Positions 62,775 through 64,000 of a stretch of 64,000 bases of DNA are shown here, piece by piece. The notes beneath the pieces were generated by a model. The model had not been told where the DNA came from. It saw only the letters and a list, made by a program, of their open reading frames with translations, and did not search any database. Origin of the DNA: Microbacterium helvum (GTDB lineage Bacteria; Actinomycetota; Actinomycetes; Actinomycetales; Microbacteriaceae). Within the stretch, counting starts at the first letter, position 1. Each line of letters starts with the position of its first letter. The translations under genes were made by a program, and so were the position numbers. Where the stretch lies: the NCBI RefSeq assembly GCF_014779795.1, contig NZ_JACXZS010000004.1, forward strand, positions 62,001-126,000, in the 5' to 3' direction.

Positions 62775-64000
62775 ATGACCACCACCGTGACCCCGTCGTC
62801 GACGGATGCCGCAGCTCTGCCCCTCGCCTCGCCACCGGGTGCGCTCACCCGGCGCGCGGGACGCTGGATCGACGGCTGGAACGCCGAGGACCCCGAGTTC
62901 TGGCGCAGCCAGGGCCGTGCGATCGCGCGGCGCAACCTCGGCTGGTCGATCTTCGCCGAGTTCCTCGGGTTCATCATCTGGCAGCTGTGGAGCATCGTCG
63001 TCGTGATGCTGCCCGCCGCCGGCTTCGAGCTCACCAGCTCGCAGTCCTTCTGGCTCATCTCGCTGCCGAGCCTCGTGGGTGCGACGCTGCGCTTCCCCTA
63101 CACGTTCATGGTCGCGATCTTCGGCGGCCGCAACTGGACGATCATCTCGGCCGGACTCCTGCTCATCCCCGCGGTGCTGCTCGGCATCGTCGTCGGCAAC
63201 CCCGACACGCCGTTCGGCGTGCTGCTGCTGGTCGCGGCGCTGGGCGGCGTCGGCGGCGGCAACTTCGCCAGCTCGATGGCGAACATCACCTACTTCTTCC
63301 CGCAGAAGGAGAAGGGCTGGGCGCTCGGCCTCAACGCCGCGGGCGGCAACCTCGGCACGTCGGTCGCGCAGTTCGCGGTGCCGATCGTGGTGACCATCGG
63401 CGCCGGTGCGACGCTCAACATCTCGCTCGCGGGCTGGATGTGGATCCCGCTCATCCTCGTCGCGATGTTCGGCGCGTGGCGCTACATGGACAACCTCTCG
63501 TCCGCCAAGGCCGACTTCGCCGGCTCGGCGGCGGCCCTGCGCGAGCCGCACCTGTGGATCATGGCCGTGCTCTACATCGGCACCTTCGGCTCGTTCATCG
63601 GCTTCGCGAGCGTCTTCCCGAAGCTCATCGCCGACCAGTTCCCCGCATTCTCCACGATCCAGGTCGGGCAGGCGGCCGTGTCTCTGGCGTTCCTCGGGGC
63701 GCTCGTCGGCTCGCTCGCCCGTCCGTACGGCGGACGACTGGCCGACCGCTTCGGCGGTGCGCGCGTGACGGTCGGCGCATTCGCGGTGATGGCCCTCGGC
63801 GCGCTCACCCTCGTGTGGACGATGCCGCTGCGCAGCTTCGCGGTCTTCCTCGCGTGCTTCCTCGTGCTCTTCGCCGCGACCGGCATGGGCAACGGCTCGA
63901 CGTACCGGATGATCCCGAGCATCTTCGCCGCCCGATCGCTGGCGCGCGGCATCGAGTCCGGATCGGACGACGCGCTGCGCATGCAGCGCAAGGCGGCAGC
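62775..64000 (+). CDS. narK: Nitrate/nitrite transporter NarK (3' end outside window)
   Basis: 408 codons are visible; the gene continues. ATG 62775 has AGGGAGG upstream. An MFS protein with about nine helices visible, including the nitrate signature region (AALGGVGGGNFASSMANITY and GWALGLNAAGGNLGTSVAQF, the nitrate/nitrite porter motifs). R in LVGATLRFPYT is in the substrate site of NarK proteins. The cytoplasmic loop near the end is charged (SGSDDALRMQRKAA). It presumably imports nitrate or nitrite for NirBD, with the reductase for nitrate not in view. Confidence 0.93.
   Translation, partial: MTTTVTPSSTDAAALPLASPPGALTRRAGRWIDGWNAEDPEFWRSQGRAIARRNLGWSIFAEFLGFIIWQLWSIVVVMLPAAGFELTSSQSFWLISLPSLVGATLRFPYTFMVAIFGGRNWTIISAGLLLIPAVLLGIVVGNPDTPFGVLLLVAALGGVGGGNFASSMANITYFFPQKEKGWALGLNAAGGNLGTSVAQFAVPIVVTIGAGATLNISLAGWMWIPLILVAMFGAWRYMDNLSSAKADFAGSAAALREPHLWIMAVLYIGTFGSFIGFASVFPKLIADQFPAFSTIQVGQAAVSLAFLGALVGSLARPYGGRLADRFGGARVTVGAFAVMALGALTLVWTMPLRSFAVFLACFLVLFAATGMGNGSTYRMIPSIFAARSLARGIESGSDDALRMQRKAA

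Overview
The window looks like a stretch of chromosome from a high-GC actinobacterium of the family Microbacteriaceae, most like Microbacterium. The grounds are base composition and codon use, the gene neighbourhoods (rpsB-tsf-pyrH-frr-cdsA; rplS-lepB-rnhB-DUF2469-yraN-comM-dprA-xerC; clpS-DUF2017; gatCAB; glgE-glgB), and many genes that start 6-7 bases after a TANNNT -10 box, i.e. leaderless transcripts. The genus is inferred; no rRNA is present. I see no insertion sequence, prophage, CRISPR array or origin. Most of it is core genome.

Layout. 1-6.5 kb: end of a NarL-type two-component system, an MscS channel coupled to a truncated globin, a flavin dehydrogenase and two acyl-CoA thioesterases. 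6.5-12.4 kb: ettA, a lipoprotein, ssb, a MocR regulator divergent from a YczE-like membrane protein, and small orphan genes. 12.5-16.2 kb: tRNA-Arg(UCU), orn, tRNA-His, a lipoprotein, the coupled trio metallopeptidase-clpS-DUF2017, then a P-loop kinase and a GerW/YtfJ-like gene. 16.3-28.1 kb: dinB, gatCAB, an acyl-CoA synthetase, ligA, mnmA and a cysteine desulfurase. 28.2-34.6 kb: glgX-glgE-glgB for alpha-glucan metabolism. 34.6-42.2 kb: a thioredoxin-TPR protein coupled to an unusual membrane protein with an internal lipobox, an AI-2E-type permease, a hydrolase, a transglycosylase-like protein and a DivIVA-like protein. 41-52.9 kb: the translation, phospholipid and DNA-processing genes listed above, mostly on the minus strand.

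53-64 kb: map, a second glgX, then an assimilatory nitrite reductase operon, nirB-nirD-cobA-hemD/wHTH, in which each gene overlaps the next by 4 bases, followed after minus-strand trmD by a nitrate/nitrite transporter gene (narK) cut by the window end. The last operon gene encodes a uroporphyrinogen-III-synthase-like domain fused to a winged helix, the architecture of the regulator NnaR of Streptomyces. NirBD reduces nitrite to ammonium with siroheme; CobA makes the siroheme precursor; NarK imports substrate.

The most notable observation is that the nirB and narK upstream regions, about 5.9 kb apart, carry the same spaced elements (GTGA, GTAAC, GAAACACC, TCCTANCGT) at identical distances (22, 23 and 15 bases start to start), with unrelated bases between most of them. 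This looks like a shared activator site, probably for GlnR and/or the NnaR-like protein encoded between them. The nitrate genes also sit inside what is normally a continuous rimM-trmD-rplS ribosomal neighbourhood.
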